From contig NZ_CP092473.1 in the NCBI RefSeq assembly GCF_014287515.2, positions 2,011,001 through 2,075,000 of the forward strand: a stretch of 64,000 bases of DNA. Direction: 5' to 3'. Under the pieces are notes generated by a model that saw nothing but the letters and a program-made list of their open reading frames with translations, searched no databases and was not told the origin of the DNA. Both the position numbers and the translations under genes were made by a program. This DNA is from Roseburia rectibacter. Lineage in GTDB: Bacteria > Bacillota > Clostridia > Lachnospirales > Lachnospiraceae. Of this stretch, positions 26,442-35,645 are shown piece by piece (positions within the stretch are counted from its first letter, which is position 1; every line of letters starts with the position of its first letter).

Positions 26442-27233
26442 ATGAACGTTACAGCAATATTAGTTGCAGCCCTTGTTGTGGGCGGCGTAGGTATCTTGAT
26501 TGGATTTTTCCTTGGTATTTCCGGAGAAAAATTCAAAGTAGAAGTTGATGAGAAGGAAGTTGCCATCTTAGGCGAACTTCCAGGAAATAACTGTGGTGGC
26601 TGTGGTTATGCCGGATGTTCCGGACTTGCTGCAGCGATCGCAAAAGGTGAAGCACCGGTAAATCAGTGTCCGGTCGGTGGTGCACCGGTTGCGGCAAAGA
26701 TCGGTGCGATCATGGGTGTAGATGCTGGCGAGGGTGAGAAAAAAGTTGCCTTCGTAAAATGTGCAGGTACCTGTGATAAGACACAGAAAGACTATGAGTA
26801 CACCGGTAATGAGGACTGTGCATCTATGGCATTTGTTCCAAACGGTGGACCCAAAGCATGTAACTATGGCTGCTTGGGATATGGTTCCTGTGTGAAAGCA
26901 TGTCCATTTGATGCGATCCATATCGTAGACGGCATTGCATTAGTTGACAAAGAGGCATGTAAGGCTTGTGGTAAATGTGTAGCTGCCTGCCCGAAACACT
27001 TAATCGAGCTTGTTCCTTACTCAGCAAAACATATTGTTCAGTGTAGTTCTAAGGATGTCGGCAAGAATGTAATGAAGGCATGTTCCGTTGGATGTATCGG
27101 ATGTCATCTCTGTGAGAAGAACTGTCCGAAGGATGCCGTACATGTCATTGACAATGTAGCATATATTGATCAGGAAAAATGTGTCGGATGTGGTATCTGT
27201 GCACAGAAATGTCCGAAGAAGATTATTCTTTAA
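26442..27233 (+). CDS. rnfB: Rnf complex subunit B
   Basis: This 263-residue electron-input subunit receives electrons from ferredoxin. It has an N-terminal membrane helix (about 5-25), then the Fe-S motif CGGCGYAGC with a distal CPVGG. Ferredoxin-type clusters follow: CLGYGSCVKACP, CKACGKCVAACP, CIGCHLCEKNCP and CVGCGICAQKCP. That is more clusters than in proteobacterial RnfB, as usual for clostridia. It is the last gene of the operon. Confidence 0.97.
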   Translation: MNVTAILVAALVVGGVGILIGFFLGISGEKFKVEVDEKEVAILGELPGNNCGGCGYAGCSGLAAAIAKGEAPVNQCPVGGAPVAAKIGAIMGVDAGEGEKKVAFVKCAGTCDKTQKDYEYTGNEDCASMAFVPNGGPKACNYGCLGYGSCVKACPFDAIHIVDGIALVDKEACKACGKCVAACPKHLIELVPYSAKHIVQCSSKDVGKNVMKACSVGCIGCHLCEKNCPKDAVHVIDNVAYIDQEKCVGCGICAQKCPKKIIL

Positions 27234-27253
27234 TTTAAGTACAATTAGAAGAA

Positions 27254-27292
27254 CAAAAGAACAGGCTGCTCAAAGCGGTCTGTTCTTTTGTA
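27254..27292 (+). terminator. terminator of the rnf operon
   Basis: An 11-bp stem, 27254-27264 with 27280-27290, ends in a T-run within the 3' arm. Confidence 0.82.
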
Positions 27293-27331
27293 TATTATTT
27301 TATAAACATTCAAAAAAATAAGTGATAAAAA

Positions 27332-27360
27332 TTGTTATTAACACAAAAATATGATAAAAT
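27332..27360 (+). promoter_or_regulatory. promoter of the H-cluster chemoreceptor gene
   Basis: TTGTTA at 27332-27337, a 17-nt spacer and TAAAAT at 27355-27360 lie about 50 nt before the start. The gene is thus transcribed apart from rnf. Confidence 0.6.
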
Positions 27361-27412
27361 ATCACTATAACAATATATTTTTTATGAAAATTATACAAAG
27401 TGGGTGGACAAA

Positions 27413-29338
27413 ATGGAACTTATTTACGCAAATGATAATTGTACCGGATGCAACAAATGTGTAAGAGATTGTCCGGTGCTGATCGCCAATGTTGCAACAG
27501 ATGCAGGAAAGGTAACAGTTGACTCTGAAAAATGTATTGCATGTGGGGCATGTTTTGATGCATGTGAGCATAATGCCAGAGAATATCAGGATGACACAAA
27601 ATCATTTTTTACAGCATTAGAAGCAGGAAAAAAGATTTCTGTTATTTTAGCTCCTGCATTTTTGGCAAATTATCCGCATGAGTATAAAAAGGTACTTGGA
27701 TATCTGAAGAAAAAAGGTGTAAATCATATTTACAGTGTTTCTTTCGGTGCAGATATCACGACATGGGGATATTTAAAATATATTACAGAACATCAGTTTC
27801 TGGGTGGCATTTCCCAGCCATGTCCGGCAGTTGTCAATTATGTGGAAAAATATATTCCGGAATTACTGCCGAAAATGATGCCGATTCATAGTCCGATGAT
27901 GTGTATGGCAATTTACATAAAAAAATATTTAAAATGTGATGATGAACTTGCATTTATCAGTCCTTGTATCGCAAAGAAGACAGAGATTACAGATCCAAAT
28001 TGCTATGGCTATGTAAAATATAATGTGACATTTAAAAAGCTTTTTGAAACGATTGGAAATAAATATCAGGGCTGTAAGGAATATGAGGACGAACTGGAAT
28101 ATGGCATGGGTGCTCTTTATCCGATGCCGGGTGGTTTAAGAGAAAACGTAGAACATTTCCTTGGAAAAGAACAGGTGGTAAGACAGGTAGAGGGCGAAGA
28201 GGAGGCTTATCGCTACCTGCATGAGTACTTAGAACGTATCAGAACAAACAGGAGACAGCCATTTATGGTCGATATTTTAAACTGTTCGAAAGGATGCATC
28301 TACGGAACAGCTACAGAACCGGAACGCAATACGGATGATGTTATGCTGACGTTAAGTGATATGCGAAACAGAGCTTCCGACAGGACAGAAACGAAAAAGG
28401 GACTGTTTTGGAAAAAAGGAAAGAATGGTTCTCCATGGGATGACTCCGTGCCGGAAAATGAACGCCTCGCAAATCTGATGAAAGCATTTGCAGATCTGGA
28501 TATCAATGATTTCGTGCGTAAATATACAAATAAGAATGTTGTTATTAAAGAGCCTTCCGAGCATGAAATCCAGGAGATCTTTACATCCATGAATAAGATG
28601 GATGCAGCCAGCCAAAAAATTAACTGTGAGTCCTGTGGCTATTCATCCTGCCGCAATATGGCAAAGGCAATCTATAATCATGTGAATGTAAAAGAAAACT
28701 GTGTACATTATGTTAAGAGTGTTGCAGAAAATGAAAAAGAAAAGATCCAGAATCTTATGGAGGAGGAACAGCAAAAACAAGAGATTCATAATCAGAAACT
28801 TGCCGGCATTACAGAACAGTTTGTATCTTTGAGCGATAATATTGATCAGCTGGGTGCTGCCAATGAGACGTCAGCAAACGAGGCGACAACTCTTGCACAG
28901 CATATACAGGAAATTTCCAATTTCTGTCAGCAGTTAAACAGCTCTTTGGCAACGATATCTGATTTTATTAATATTTATAAGGCAAGTAATGAGGATATTT
29001 CCTCGATCGCAGGACAGACAAATCTTCTTTCACTGAATGCTTCCATAGAGGCGGCACGGGCAGGAGAAGCGGGACGCGGATTTGCAGTAGTTGCAAGCGA
29101 AATACGTGAATTGTCTGATTCGACAAAAAATCTGATCGTTGAAAATGATGCGAAAGCAGAAGAGATCATTCCTAAGATTAATGCAAGCATTGATTCGATC
29201 AAAGATCTGATTGAGAATATTAATGAAATGAACGAGAAAGTAGCAACGATTGCTGCAACATCGGAGGAGATTTCGTCACAGACATCCTGCGTGCAGAGTA
29301 TGGCAGATGAACTTCGCGATGCAGTAGAAAATATATAG
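27413..29338 (+). CDS. [FeFe]-hydrogenase-like H-cluster protein fused to a chemoreceptor signalling domain
   Basis: This is a 641-residue soluble fusion. Residues 10-51 hold two ferredoxin clusters (Cys10/13/16/20 and Cys41/44/47/51). Residues about 70-330 form an [FeFe]-hydrogenase large-subunit domain with the four H-cluster cysteines kept: Cys137 (SQPCP), Cys185 (SPCIAKK), Cys291 and Cys295 (NCSKGC). The usual TSCCP is SQPCP, so the proton-relay cysteine is Pro. Residues 405-430 hold another Fe-S motif (CESCGYSSC...C). The C-terminus is a methyl-accepting signalling hairpin, tip [18 protein letters not shown]. There are no membrane helices. I infer a cytoplasmic redox or H2 sensor feeding CheA, not a catabolic hydrogenase. 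ATG 27413 follows GGTGG by 6 nt; a GTG 9 nt upstream lies in the ribosome site. Confidence 0.85.
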   Translation: MELIYANDNCTGCNKCVRDCPVLIANVATDAGKVTVDSEKCIACGACFDACEHNAREYQDDTKSFFTALEAGKKISVILAPAFLANYPHEYKKVLGYLKKKGVNHIYSVSFGADITTWGYLKYITEHQFLGGISQPCPAVVNYVEKYIPELLPKMMPIHSPMMCMAIYIKKYLKCDDELAFISPCIAKKTEITDPNCYGYVKYNVTFKKLFETIGNKYQGCKEYEDELEYGMGALYPMPGGLRENVEHFLGKEQVVRQVEGEEEAYRYLHEYLERIRTNRRQPFMVDILNCSKGCIYGTATEPERNTDDVMLTLSDMRNRASDRTETKKGLFWKKGKNGSPWDDSVPENERLANLMKAFADLDINDFVRKYTNKNVVIKEPSEHEIQEIFTSMNKMDAASQKINCESCGYSSCRNMAKAIYNHVNVKENCVHYVKSVAENEKEKIQNLMEEEQQKQEIHNQKLAGITEQFVSLSDNIDQLGAANETSANEATTLAQHIQEISNFCQQLNSSLATISDFINIYKASNEDISSIAGQTNLLSLNASIEAARAGEAGRGFAVVASEIRELSDSTKNLIVENDAKAEEIIPKINASIDSIKDLIENINEMNEKVATIAATSEEISSQTSCVQSMADELRDAVENI

Positions 29339-29383
29339 AAATGACAGTTTTGTAAAGCAGACAGATGGAAATAGCAATTTATC

Positions 29384-29434
29384 AAAAAAATACATCTGAC
29401 AACAATACTCCGGTTGTCAGATGTATTTTTTTCA
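29384..29434. terminator. bidirectional terminator between two chemoreceptor genes
   Basis: A 20-bp near-perfect stem (29384-29403 with 29413-29432) starts in A's and ends in T's, so it serves both convergent genes. Confidence 0.9.
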
Positions 29435-29440
29435 ATAAAT

Positions 29441-30910
29441 TTAAAACTGTTTTTGGGTAAATGTTACGAGTTCCTGCATTTTTGAAGCAATATTATCAAG
29501 TATATCTGTGTTTTTACTTTCGGCTTCTAACGTCTCGTGTGCATGTGCAGTCAGTTCTTCTGATATTGCAGAAAGTGTCTGGACGGAATCAGAAATAACC
29601 TGATTTGCATCTTTTAATTCTGAGGTGCTTGTGGTCAGGTTCTGTATACCATTTTGAATGGAAAGTGTATTTTCATGAATGGAAGAGAAGCTGTCTGCAG
29701 TATTTTGCGCACTTTCTTTTTCCTGATTGATACCGCCAATCATCTGCTGTATCACAGTAACAACTTCATTGATAGCAGAAGTAACATTATTGATCAACTC
29801 AGTTATCTTTATGGTCGCATCCTTTGTCTGTGAAGCCATTCCTGTGATTTCGGTGGCAACAACAGAGAACCCTTTTCCTGCTTCTCCGGCTCTTGCCGCT
29901 TCAATACTTGCGTTTAGTGCGAGAAGGCTGGTCTGGGATGTAATCCCGCCGATCAGTTCTACGATAGAATGCATTTCTTCCATATAATGATTTAATGTTT
30001 CTAACTTTGCGGCAGCTTCCACGCTGTTTTCAACAGAAGTATCTACCTGGCTGACAAGAAGGTGCATGGAATTACTTCCTTCTGTTACGATGTCTAACGT
30101 GTGCTGCATATTTTCACTGATCTGCTGTGTTACATCATTGACAAACACAATTTTATCCTGAATGGATTTTGTCTGCACACCCTGTTCCATAACTGCTTCT
30201 GTTGCATCTGCTGTACCGCTGGATACTTCCTGCATGGCATGCTGGGTTGTCTGGGCTGCGGTGCTTAATTTATCAAGTTCCTGATGGATACTGTTGATTT
30301 CCTGATTAACATGATCTGATAATTCAGACAGGTTTGTCAGTAATTTCTCTGACTGTGTCTGGGATTCCTCGGCACGTTTGATTTTCTGTGTCATATTGAG
30401 GTTTAAAGTCTGTGAAGTATAGTAAGAATAAATACCGACCATAATCATAATGACGACCTGGATCACAGCATTGTCCTGTCCGGAATAACCAAATTCTCCA
30501 TTCTGAGAACCTACAATTACGACAATAAGACTTTCAATCGTGGTTCCGGCGTTGACCATAAGAGAATATTTTGCATCGTTATAAACGGAAATAATTAAAA
30601 TCATTGGAATAACGAATAAAAAAACCAGACCGTTTGTGGCAGTAAAAAGTGCAAAACTGTAAAAAACAGCAAAACCGATCGCAACGAGATGTTTGATTGC
30701 GGCTGATTCATGTGATTTGTTCCAGAAATAAAATTCTGCAATGACAGGTGCAAAACCGAGAATCATAATGATAAGAATATAACCCCAGGTCTGAAGTCCG
30801 GAAAGCACCTGCAAAATACAAAACAGTGTCATGATACTCGAATCAATCAGATGAGCATACATACAGGTTTTATTATTTCGTTCAAGATCGCTGAAAGTGG
30901 TTTGGCTCAT
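29441..30910 (-). CDS. membrane-bound methyl-accepting chemotaxis protein without external sensor domain
   Basis: This is a 489-residue chemoreceptor. The first ~190 residues are six hydrophobic segments with only short loops, for example [19 protein letters not shown] and [16 protein letters not shown]. There is no periplasmic ligand domain and no obvious HAMP. A long coiled coil follows, with the signalling tip [20 protein letters not shown]. The sensed signal must come through the membrane, an intramembrane ligand, or a partner. GGGAG sits 8 nt before the ATG. It converges on the H-cluster receptor across a shared terminator. Confidence 0.92.
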   Translation of the reverse strand: MSQTTFSDLERNNKTCMYAHLIDSSIMTLFCILQVLSGLQTWGYILIIMILGFAPVIAEFYFWNKSHESAAIKHLVAIGFAVFYSFALFTATNGLVFLFVIPMILIISVYNDAKYSLMVNAGTTIESLIVVIVGSQNGEFGYSGQDNAVIQVVIMIMVGIYSYYTSQTLNLNMTQKIKRAEESQTQSEKLLTNLSELSDHVNQEINSIHQELDKLSTAAQTTQHAMQEVSSGTADATEAVMEQGVQTKSIQDKIVFVNDVTQQISENMQHTLDIVTEGSNSMHLLVSQVDTSVENSVEAAAKLETLNHYMEEMHSIVELIGGITSQTSLLALNASIEAARAGEAGKGFSVVATEITGMASQTKDATIKITELINNVTSAINEVVTVIQQMIGGINQEKESAQNTADSFSSIHENTLSIQNGIQNLTTSTSELKDANQVISDSVQTLSAISEELTAHAHETLEAESKNTDILDNIASKMQELVTFTQKQF

Positions 30911-30975
30911 AAATATGTCTCCCTTTATGTATAGTTATTCAGTAGTAATGGTAATTCATCAAAACATTTGCGTTT

Positions 30976-31004
30976 ATTGTACTACTTTTTAGATAAATAT
31001 ACAA
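30976..31004 (-). promoter_or_regulatory. promoter of the membrane chemoreceptor
   Basis: On the minus strand, TTGTAT (31004-30999), a 17-nt spacer and TACAAT (30981-30976) lie about 65 nt before the start codon. Confidence 0.55.
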
Positions 31005-31067
31005 TAACGCGATTTTGAAAACAGGCGAGCACAACTTGACATTTTCAGTCAGGCTATGCATCAAAGA

Positions 31068-31871
31068 TCATATTGTGCCAGAGTTTTTTAGATAAGAAAG
31101 ATAACGTTCAGACAGCTTTATTTTTGTATAAATTTCCGCATATTCTTTTGGTGAAAGTGTATCAATATAATTTTCAGGAAAATCTTTTTGGATTCCGGCG
31201 GCTTTTGCGAGGTCTGCAGCCTTGTTATATGCAATAGCAGCTTTTTCCTCACTAGAATAGGTTCCGACGATATAGTTGCCATTAATATGTATCGTAGCAC
31301 GATATTTGGTAATTCCTTTTACCATATAACGAGCGACACCGTGAAAACGGTTAATCACAAGGATGTTAGCATAACGATAGTCCGATGGGTCCCCGTTGAC
31401 AAACTGATAATCCCTGCCGGCAACTGCATATGGACGTATCCCATAGCGTGACAGAATGGAATACTGCATCCCGTAATCACTGACAAAAAGGTGTCCCTGC
31501 CGTTTCTGGATCTTGTGACTGGAATAATAAAAAAGATCGTCAATGTCAAATTTTAATTCTTCATGTTCTGAAAGAAAATAACTGAAATATCCTTTACGGA
31601 GATAGATCGGATTTTTAAAATAGAGTCCATTATCACGAAAATTAAGCAAAATGATGATTTTTTCATATGGAAGAGTTGTTTTGTATGAGTAGACATTGTC
31701 AATGGTTATGACTGAGTCAGAAAGAGCCTGTGATGCTTCCTTATAAGCCAGATGAGCGGTATCTTCTGATGAAAAACTTCCAAGACTGATGTGTTTGCCG
31801 GAATAATTGATGCTGGAACGATAGTAGATGGTTCCATCTATTTTTGTAGCAGGAAAAACTCCTTTTAACAT
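31068..31871 (-). CDS. AP2-domain protein with a degenerate HNH-like segment
   Basis: This 267-residue protein has two AP2/ERF-like repeats. The first is at about 3-48 (YYRSSINYSGKHISLGSF then SSEDTAHLAYKEA). The second is at about 177-225 (KYRATIHINGNYIVGTY then SSEEKAAIAYNKAADLA). Between them, about 155-176, YQFVNGDPSDYRYANILV follows the HNH-endonuclease pattern NGDxxDNRxxNL, but the catalytic His residues expected before it are missing. AP2 plus HNH is the layout of phage and intron homing endonucleases. I infer a domesticated, probably non-cleaving DNA-binding relative. The start at 31871 has GGAG 6 nt upstream; the longer in-frame start at 31910 lacks a site. Confidence 0.65.
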   Translation of the reverse strand: MLKGVFPATKIDGTIYYRSSINYSGKHISLGSFSSEDTAHLAYKEASQALSDSVITIDNVYSYKTTLPYEKIIILLNFRDNGLYFKNPIYLRKGYFSYFLSEHEELKFDIDDLFYYSSHKIQKRQGHLFVSDYGMQYSILSRYGIRPYAVAGRDYQFVNGDPSDYRYANILVINRFHGVARYMVKGITKYRATIHINGNYIVGTYSSEEKAAIAYNKAADLAKAAGIQKDFPENYIDTLSPKEYAEIYTKIKLSERYLSYLKNSGTI

Positions 31872-31998
31872 AAAAATCTCCATTCTGCGGTTAAAGTTGT
31901 TATGATGCATTGATGAGATGTAATCAGCATATCATGTTTCCGGAAAGGTTGCAAGATGATGCGATTTTTGTAAAATAATATTTTCATACGTTAAAGCA

Positions 31999-32041
31999 TT
32001 GACATGAAGCAATCATTTCCTATATAATACTAAAAAGTATT
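31999..32041 (+). promoter_or_regulatory. thrC promoter with overlapping inverted repeat
   Basis: TTGACA (31999-32004), 18 nt and TATAAT (32023-32028) form a near-consensus promoter. AATACT-4 nt-AGTATT (32026-32041) starts within the -10, and a further GTATT...AATAC follows, so operator function is possible. Confidence 0.6.
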
Positions 32042-32113
32042 GATATAATACTGGAAGGAATTGGAAATCCCAAACTTAATTACGATGAATAAAAAGATAA
32101 GAGGACGAAGAAA

Positions 32114-33604
32114 ATGGAATTAATGTATGCAAGCACAAGAGACGCAAATGAAAAAGTGACAGCATCACAGGCAATTTTAAAAGGACTGGCAAATGATGGC
32201 GGTTTATATGTACCGACTGAGATCCCGTCTTTGGATGTAAGCATGGAAGAACTTTCTAAGATGACTTATCAGGAGACTGCCTATGAAGTACTCAGACTGT
32301 TTCTGACAGATTATACAGAAGAAGAGCTGAAAAACTGTATTAATGCTGCCTATGACAGTAAGTTTGATACAGAAGAGATCGCACCGTTAGTGGACGCAGA
32401 TGGTGCGTATTATCTTGAATTGTTCCATGGTCCGACGATCGCTTTTAAAGATATGGCATTATCCATTCTGCCACATCTTCTGATCACTGCAGCAAGAAAG
32501 AATAATGTCAAAAATGATATCGTGATCCTGACCGCTACATCCGGTGATACCGGAAAGGCAGCATTGGCAGGCTTTGCAGATGTAAAGGGAACCAAGATCA
32601 TTGTATTTTATCCAAAGAATGGTGTCAGCCCGGTACAGGAAAAGCAGATGGTAACACAGAAAGGTGATAATACTTTTGTTGTTGGTATCCATGGCAATTT
32701 TGACCAGGCACAGACCGGTGTTAAGAAAATGTTTTCTGATGCAGAACTTGCAGAGGAGATGGACGCTGCAGGATATCAGTTTTCATCTGCAAACTCTATC
32801 AATATCGGACGTCTGGTACCACAGATTGCATACTATGTATATGCATATGCAAAATTATATGCAAACGGTGTGATCGCAAAAGACGAGAAAATTAATATCG
32901 TAGTGCCTACCGGTAATTTTGGAAATATCCTGGCAGCGTTTTATGCAAAAAATATGGGCATTCCGGTAGCAAAACTGATCTGTGCTTCAAATGAGAATAA
33001 AGTCCTTTATGATTTCTTCTCTACCGGTACCTATGATAAGAACCGCGAATTTATGCTGACAAGTTCTCCATCTATGGATATTCTGATCTCAAGCAACCTT
33101 GAACGTCTGATCTATCGTATTGCAGGTGAGGATGCTGTGAAGAATGCTGCATTGATGAAAGAATTAAATACAACCGGTAAATACGAGATCACACCGGAAA
33201 TGAAAGAGAAACTTGCTGATTTCTACGGAAATTATGCGAGCGAGAAAGAGACAGCAGATACCATCCGTGATCTGTATGAGAAAACAGGTTATGTGATTGA
33301 TACACATACAGCAGTTGCTGCATCTGTATATCATAAATATAAAAAAGATACGAATGACACAGATACCAAGACCGTGATCGCATCAACAGCAAGTCCGTTT
33401 AAATTCAGCAGAAGCGTTATGGATGCGATTGATCCAAAATATGATTCTTTATCTGAGTTTGAGCTGGTGGATGAATTAAGCAGGATCGGCAATGTAAAAA
33501 TTCCACAGGCAATCGAGGAAATCCGCAGTGCCGAGGTTCGCCATAAGACTGTATGTGAAGTGGAAGAGATGCCAGAGGTTGTAAAACAGTTCCTTGGAAT
33601 ATAA
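32114..33604 (+). CDS. thrC: threonine synthase
   Basis: This is a 496-residue PLP enzyme that converts O-phosphohomoserine to threonine. The family N-terminus GLANDGGLYVPTEIP is clear. The PLP lysine is Lys112 in HGPTIAFKDMALSILPHL, and TATSGDTGKAALAGF is the phosphate-binding loop. Its length matches the long (fungal/enteric-like) threonine synthase class. No other threonine genes are adjacent. A strong promoter precedes it and two tandem hairpins follow. Confidence 0.96.
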   Translation: MELMYASTRDANEKVTASQAILKGLANDGGLYVPTEIPSLDVSMEELSKMTYQETAYEVLRLFLTDYTEEELKNCINAAYDSKFDTEEIAPLVDADGAYYLELFHGPTIAFKDMALSILPHLLITAARKNNVKNDIVILTATSGDTGKAALAGFADVKGTKIIVFYPKNGVSPVQEKQMVTQKGDNTFVVGIHGNFDQAQTGVKKMFSDAELAEEMDAAGYQFSSANSINIGRLVPQIAYYVYAYAKLYANGVIAKDEKINIVVPTGNFGNILAAFYAKNMGIPVAKLICASNENKVLYDFFSTGTYDKNREFMLTSSPSMDILISSNLERLIYRIAGEDAVKNAALMKELNTTGKYEITPEMKEKLADFYGNYASEKETADTIRDLYEKTGYVIDTHTAVAASVYHKYKKDTNDTDTKTVIASTASPFKFSRSVMDAIDPKYDSLSEFELVDELSRIGNVKIPQAIEEIRSAEVRHKTVCEVEEMPEVVKQFLGI

Positions 33605-33621
33605 TAAATAAGCAGATAACA

Positions 33622-33697
33622 GAAAATAGAATGTTCATTCCGCAAACATTCTATTTTCATCAAAAAAACGACTGTGTTTTGCACAGTCGTTTTTTTG
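33622..33697. terminator. two tandem hairpins between thrC and the chemotaxis pair
   Basis: The first stem is 33622-33635 with 33645-33658 (14 bp). The second is 33662-33676 with 33682-33696 (15 bp, A-run outside left and T-run outside right). The second suits both convergent units; the first would act mainly as a backup. Confidence 0.88.
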
Positions 33698-33709
33698 TCA
33701 TAATGAAAT

Positions 33710-34603
33710 TTATAATTCGTTGTGAATCAGTTCAAAGATAAAATGAATCGTTCCGAAAGAATAAACAACCGGTAACAGATATGCTTCATGTTCAAATGTG
33801 ATCAATTCATCTGTCACAACATTTGGAACATCAAGCTGTAATTCAAGTCCCTGTTCATTTGACATATTAACATTGAACAGACCATTGTGGAGATTTAAGA
33901 AATCTTCAAGAGAGGACTGTACATATTCATCAAAACTGTTGAAATCTTCATCAACATAACGGGATGCAAATGCAATACATGTACTTTCCGGCATGTCAAT
34001 ATAAGTACGGATGGAAAACTTACCGTTGATCTGCTGGCTGATACAGTAGTTTGTCGGATATTCTTTACAAAGTTCAGGGCGAACTGGTGAAAAATCATCT
34101 CCGATAAAACGAACGAGATCGTTAAACAAAAGATGCAGGAAAGAAAGTTCACCAGGTGAAAGCTGACGTTCTGCAACGACAAAGAAATTTTCTACAAGGT
34201 GGTTTACGATATCCTTTGTCTCTGCGGACATATCTGCATCATAAAGTTCATTATCTGACTGATAACCGATGATAAGAGACTGAAGCTGCTCATTATTAAT
34301 AACACCATCATTTAATAATGCCTGACCAAGAAGTAAGAAGTTAGGATTCTGTGTCTGCAGTAACTCTGTAACCTGTGCTTCTGTCAGATAGCCCTCGCGG
34401 ATGGCAAGTTCGCCGAAACGTTTATCTTCATGTGTCTGCATGATGATTACGCGGTCCACTTCACTGGCTGACATATATCCTGCATGCATGGCGAGAGTTC
34501 CTAATTTCGGATGCTCAGAATTTGCTTCCTGCATAGCATGCATTAACTGTTCTTTTGTGATTCCGTGTGATAATAAGTAGTTTCCGAAAAATTGAGCGTA
34601 CAT
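33710..34603 (-). CDS. protein with three MshEN-like repeats and a CheX-like domain
   Basis: The 297-residue protein begins with three ~44-residue repeats, each with the pattern [KRL]-x-G-x-L/A...G-x-[LMI]-x...Q: KLGTLAMHAGYMSASEV, RFGELAIREGYLTEAQV and LLGQALLNDGVINNEQL. This resembles the type II secretion ATPase N-terminal (MshEN) motif, known to bind c-di-GMP in some proteins. The C-terminal ~170 residues look like the CheC/CheX phosphatase fold; DFLNLHNG fits the ExxNxxxG active-site pattern with Asp for Glu. It lies 2 nt after a CheY-like gene, so I infer it acts on that regulator. No membrane segments. Confidence 0.6.
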   Translation of the reverse strand: MYAQFFGNYLLSHGITKEQLMHAMQEANSEHPKLGTLAMHAGYMSASEVDRVIIMQTHEDKRFGELAIREGYLTEAQVTELLQTQNPNFLLLGQALLNDGVINNEQLQSLIIGYQSDNELYDADMSAETKDIVNHLVENFFVVAERQLSPGELSFLHLLFNDLVRFIGDDFSPVRPELCKEYPTNYCISQQINGKFSIRTYIDMPESTCIAFASRYVDEDFNSFDEYVQSSLEDFLNLHNGLFNVNMSNEQGLELQLDVPNVVTDELITFEHEAYLLPVVYSFGTIHFIFELIHNEL

Positions 34604-34605
34604 GT

Positions 34606-34983
34606 CTATCTCCCTTCAAATCTTGAAGTAATAATATGTTCGATCTGATCCGCATTGATCGGTTTCTGGATAAAATCACTGGCACCTGCCTCAATGGCTT
34701 CGCGGAGCTGGGACTGCGTACCGACAGAAGAGACAATAATGATAGTAGCATCTGGATCAAAATCAGTAATCTCATGTATGACAGCATTGCCATCTTTGAT
34801 CGGCATAACGATGTCAAGAAATACAAGCGAAGGGGATTCTTTTTTGTAAATATCAATAGCATCCTGTCCGTTTGCAGCCTCTAAAAATGTTGGTGTGCCA
34901 AACTGGGAGAGGATATCCTTTAACTGTTTTCTTGCTAAAATAGAATCGTCACTGATGAGAATTTTTGTGTCATCAAATTTCAT
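34606..34983 (-). CDS. CheY-like single-domain response regulator
   Basis: This is a 125-residue receiver domain with no output domain. Acidic pocket residues are in ILISDDS (Asp12, Asp13), the phospho-acceptor is Asp57 in VFLDIVMP, and the conserved lysine is Lys107 in FIQKPIN. The switch Ser/Thr is in IIIVSSVG. It is the first gene of a two-gene operon with the CheX-like protein. It could be the chemotaxis output or a side adaptor; the presence of another CheY cannot be judged from this window. Confidence 0.9.
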   Translation of the reverse strand: MKFDDTKILISDDSILARKQLKDILSQFGTPTFLEAANGQDAIDIYKKESPSLVFLDIVMPIKDGNAVIHEITDFDPDATIIIVSSVGTQSQLREAIEAGASDFIQKPINADQIEHIITSRFEGR

Positions 34984-35018
34984 GGTTTTTTGCCCCCTTC
35001 TATAAGTATGTTGTTTTT

Positions 35019-35047
35019 ATTTTACACTAATCGGCGCAAGAGTTCAA
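35019..35047 (-). promoter_or_regulatory. promoter of the CheY/CheX-like operon
   Basis: On the minus strand, TTGAAC (35047-35042), a 17-nt spacer and TAAAAT (35024-35019) lie about 35 nt before the start codon. Confidence 0.65.
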
Positions 35048-35103
35048 TGTTTCTTGACCGAAAATATGGGATTTTATGTAAAAAAACAAATTAAAACGTC
35101 CGG

Positions 35104-35132
35104 TTGCGCCAATTTTGTATTGCGTTTATAAT
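35104..35132 (+). promoter_or_regulatory. promoter for the small membrane protein
   Basis: TTGCGC at 35104-35109, a 17-nt spacer and TATAAT at 35127-35132. It diverges from the CheY promoter, with the two -35 boxes about 57 bp apart. Confidence 0.6.
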
Positions 35133-35186
35133 AAAAAACATGAGACAAAAAAGTCGAAATACAAAGATTTATGCTGGAGGTTTAAA

Positions 35187-35528
35187 ATGAAAGTAATGGT
35201 TGTATTTGATGCGGTAATTCTGCTTTTTGGGATCTATATGGTAGTATCTTCACTTCAGATGAAAAAAAGTGGCAGGATCAATGCAATGGTAATTGCAGAA
35301 GAAGAGATGAAAAAATGTAAAGATACAGCAGGATTTATAGCATTTATTTACTGGAGAGAGGCGTTGTTCGGAGGAATCGTTGCCATAGTCGGACTGGTTG
35401 GTATCATCAATGAACTTACGAATTTCTTAGGAAAGCTGACTTTGGCAGAACTTGTGATCTTTCTTGGGTCATTTTTATGGTTCCAGAACAGCTTAAAGAC
35501 TGCACGGGAAAAGTTCCTGCACATTTAA
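35187..35528 (+). CDS. small membrane protein of unknown function
   Basis: I do not recognise this 113-residue protein. It has three hydrophobic stretches: MVVFDAVILLFGIYMVVSSL at the N-terminus, FGGIVAIVGLVGIINEL in the middle and LAELVIFLGSFLWF near the end. Charged loops (MKKSGRINAMVIAEEEMKKC) separate them. GGAGG is 6 nt before the ATG at 35187, so the longer frame starting at 35115 is not used. It has its own promoter and precedes a two-component system by about 120 nt; a link is possible but not shown. Confidence 0.75.
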   Translation: MKVMVVFDAVILLFGIYMVVSSLQMKKSGRINAMVIAEEEMKKCKDTAGFIAFIYWREALFGGIVAIVGLVGIINELTNFLGKLTLAELVIFLGSFLWFQNSLKTAREKFLHI

Positions 35529-35645
35529 GACGTTCATAGGAGAGCATATTTTCACAAGATACAGATGATAGTCACACAGCCGTCACATAAGCCGGTTATA
35601 GTAATGAACAGAAAAAAGTCAGTTTGTGGGAGGAAATGAGACGTT

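Noticed and set aside
27413..29338. Catabolic [FeFe] hydrogenase
   Set aside because: The proton-relay Cys is replaced and the chain ends in a receptor hairpin; a sensor role fits better.
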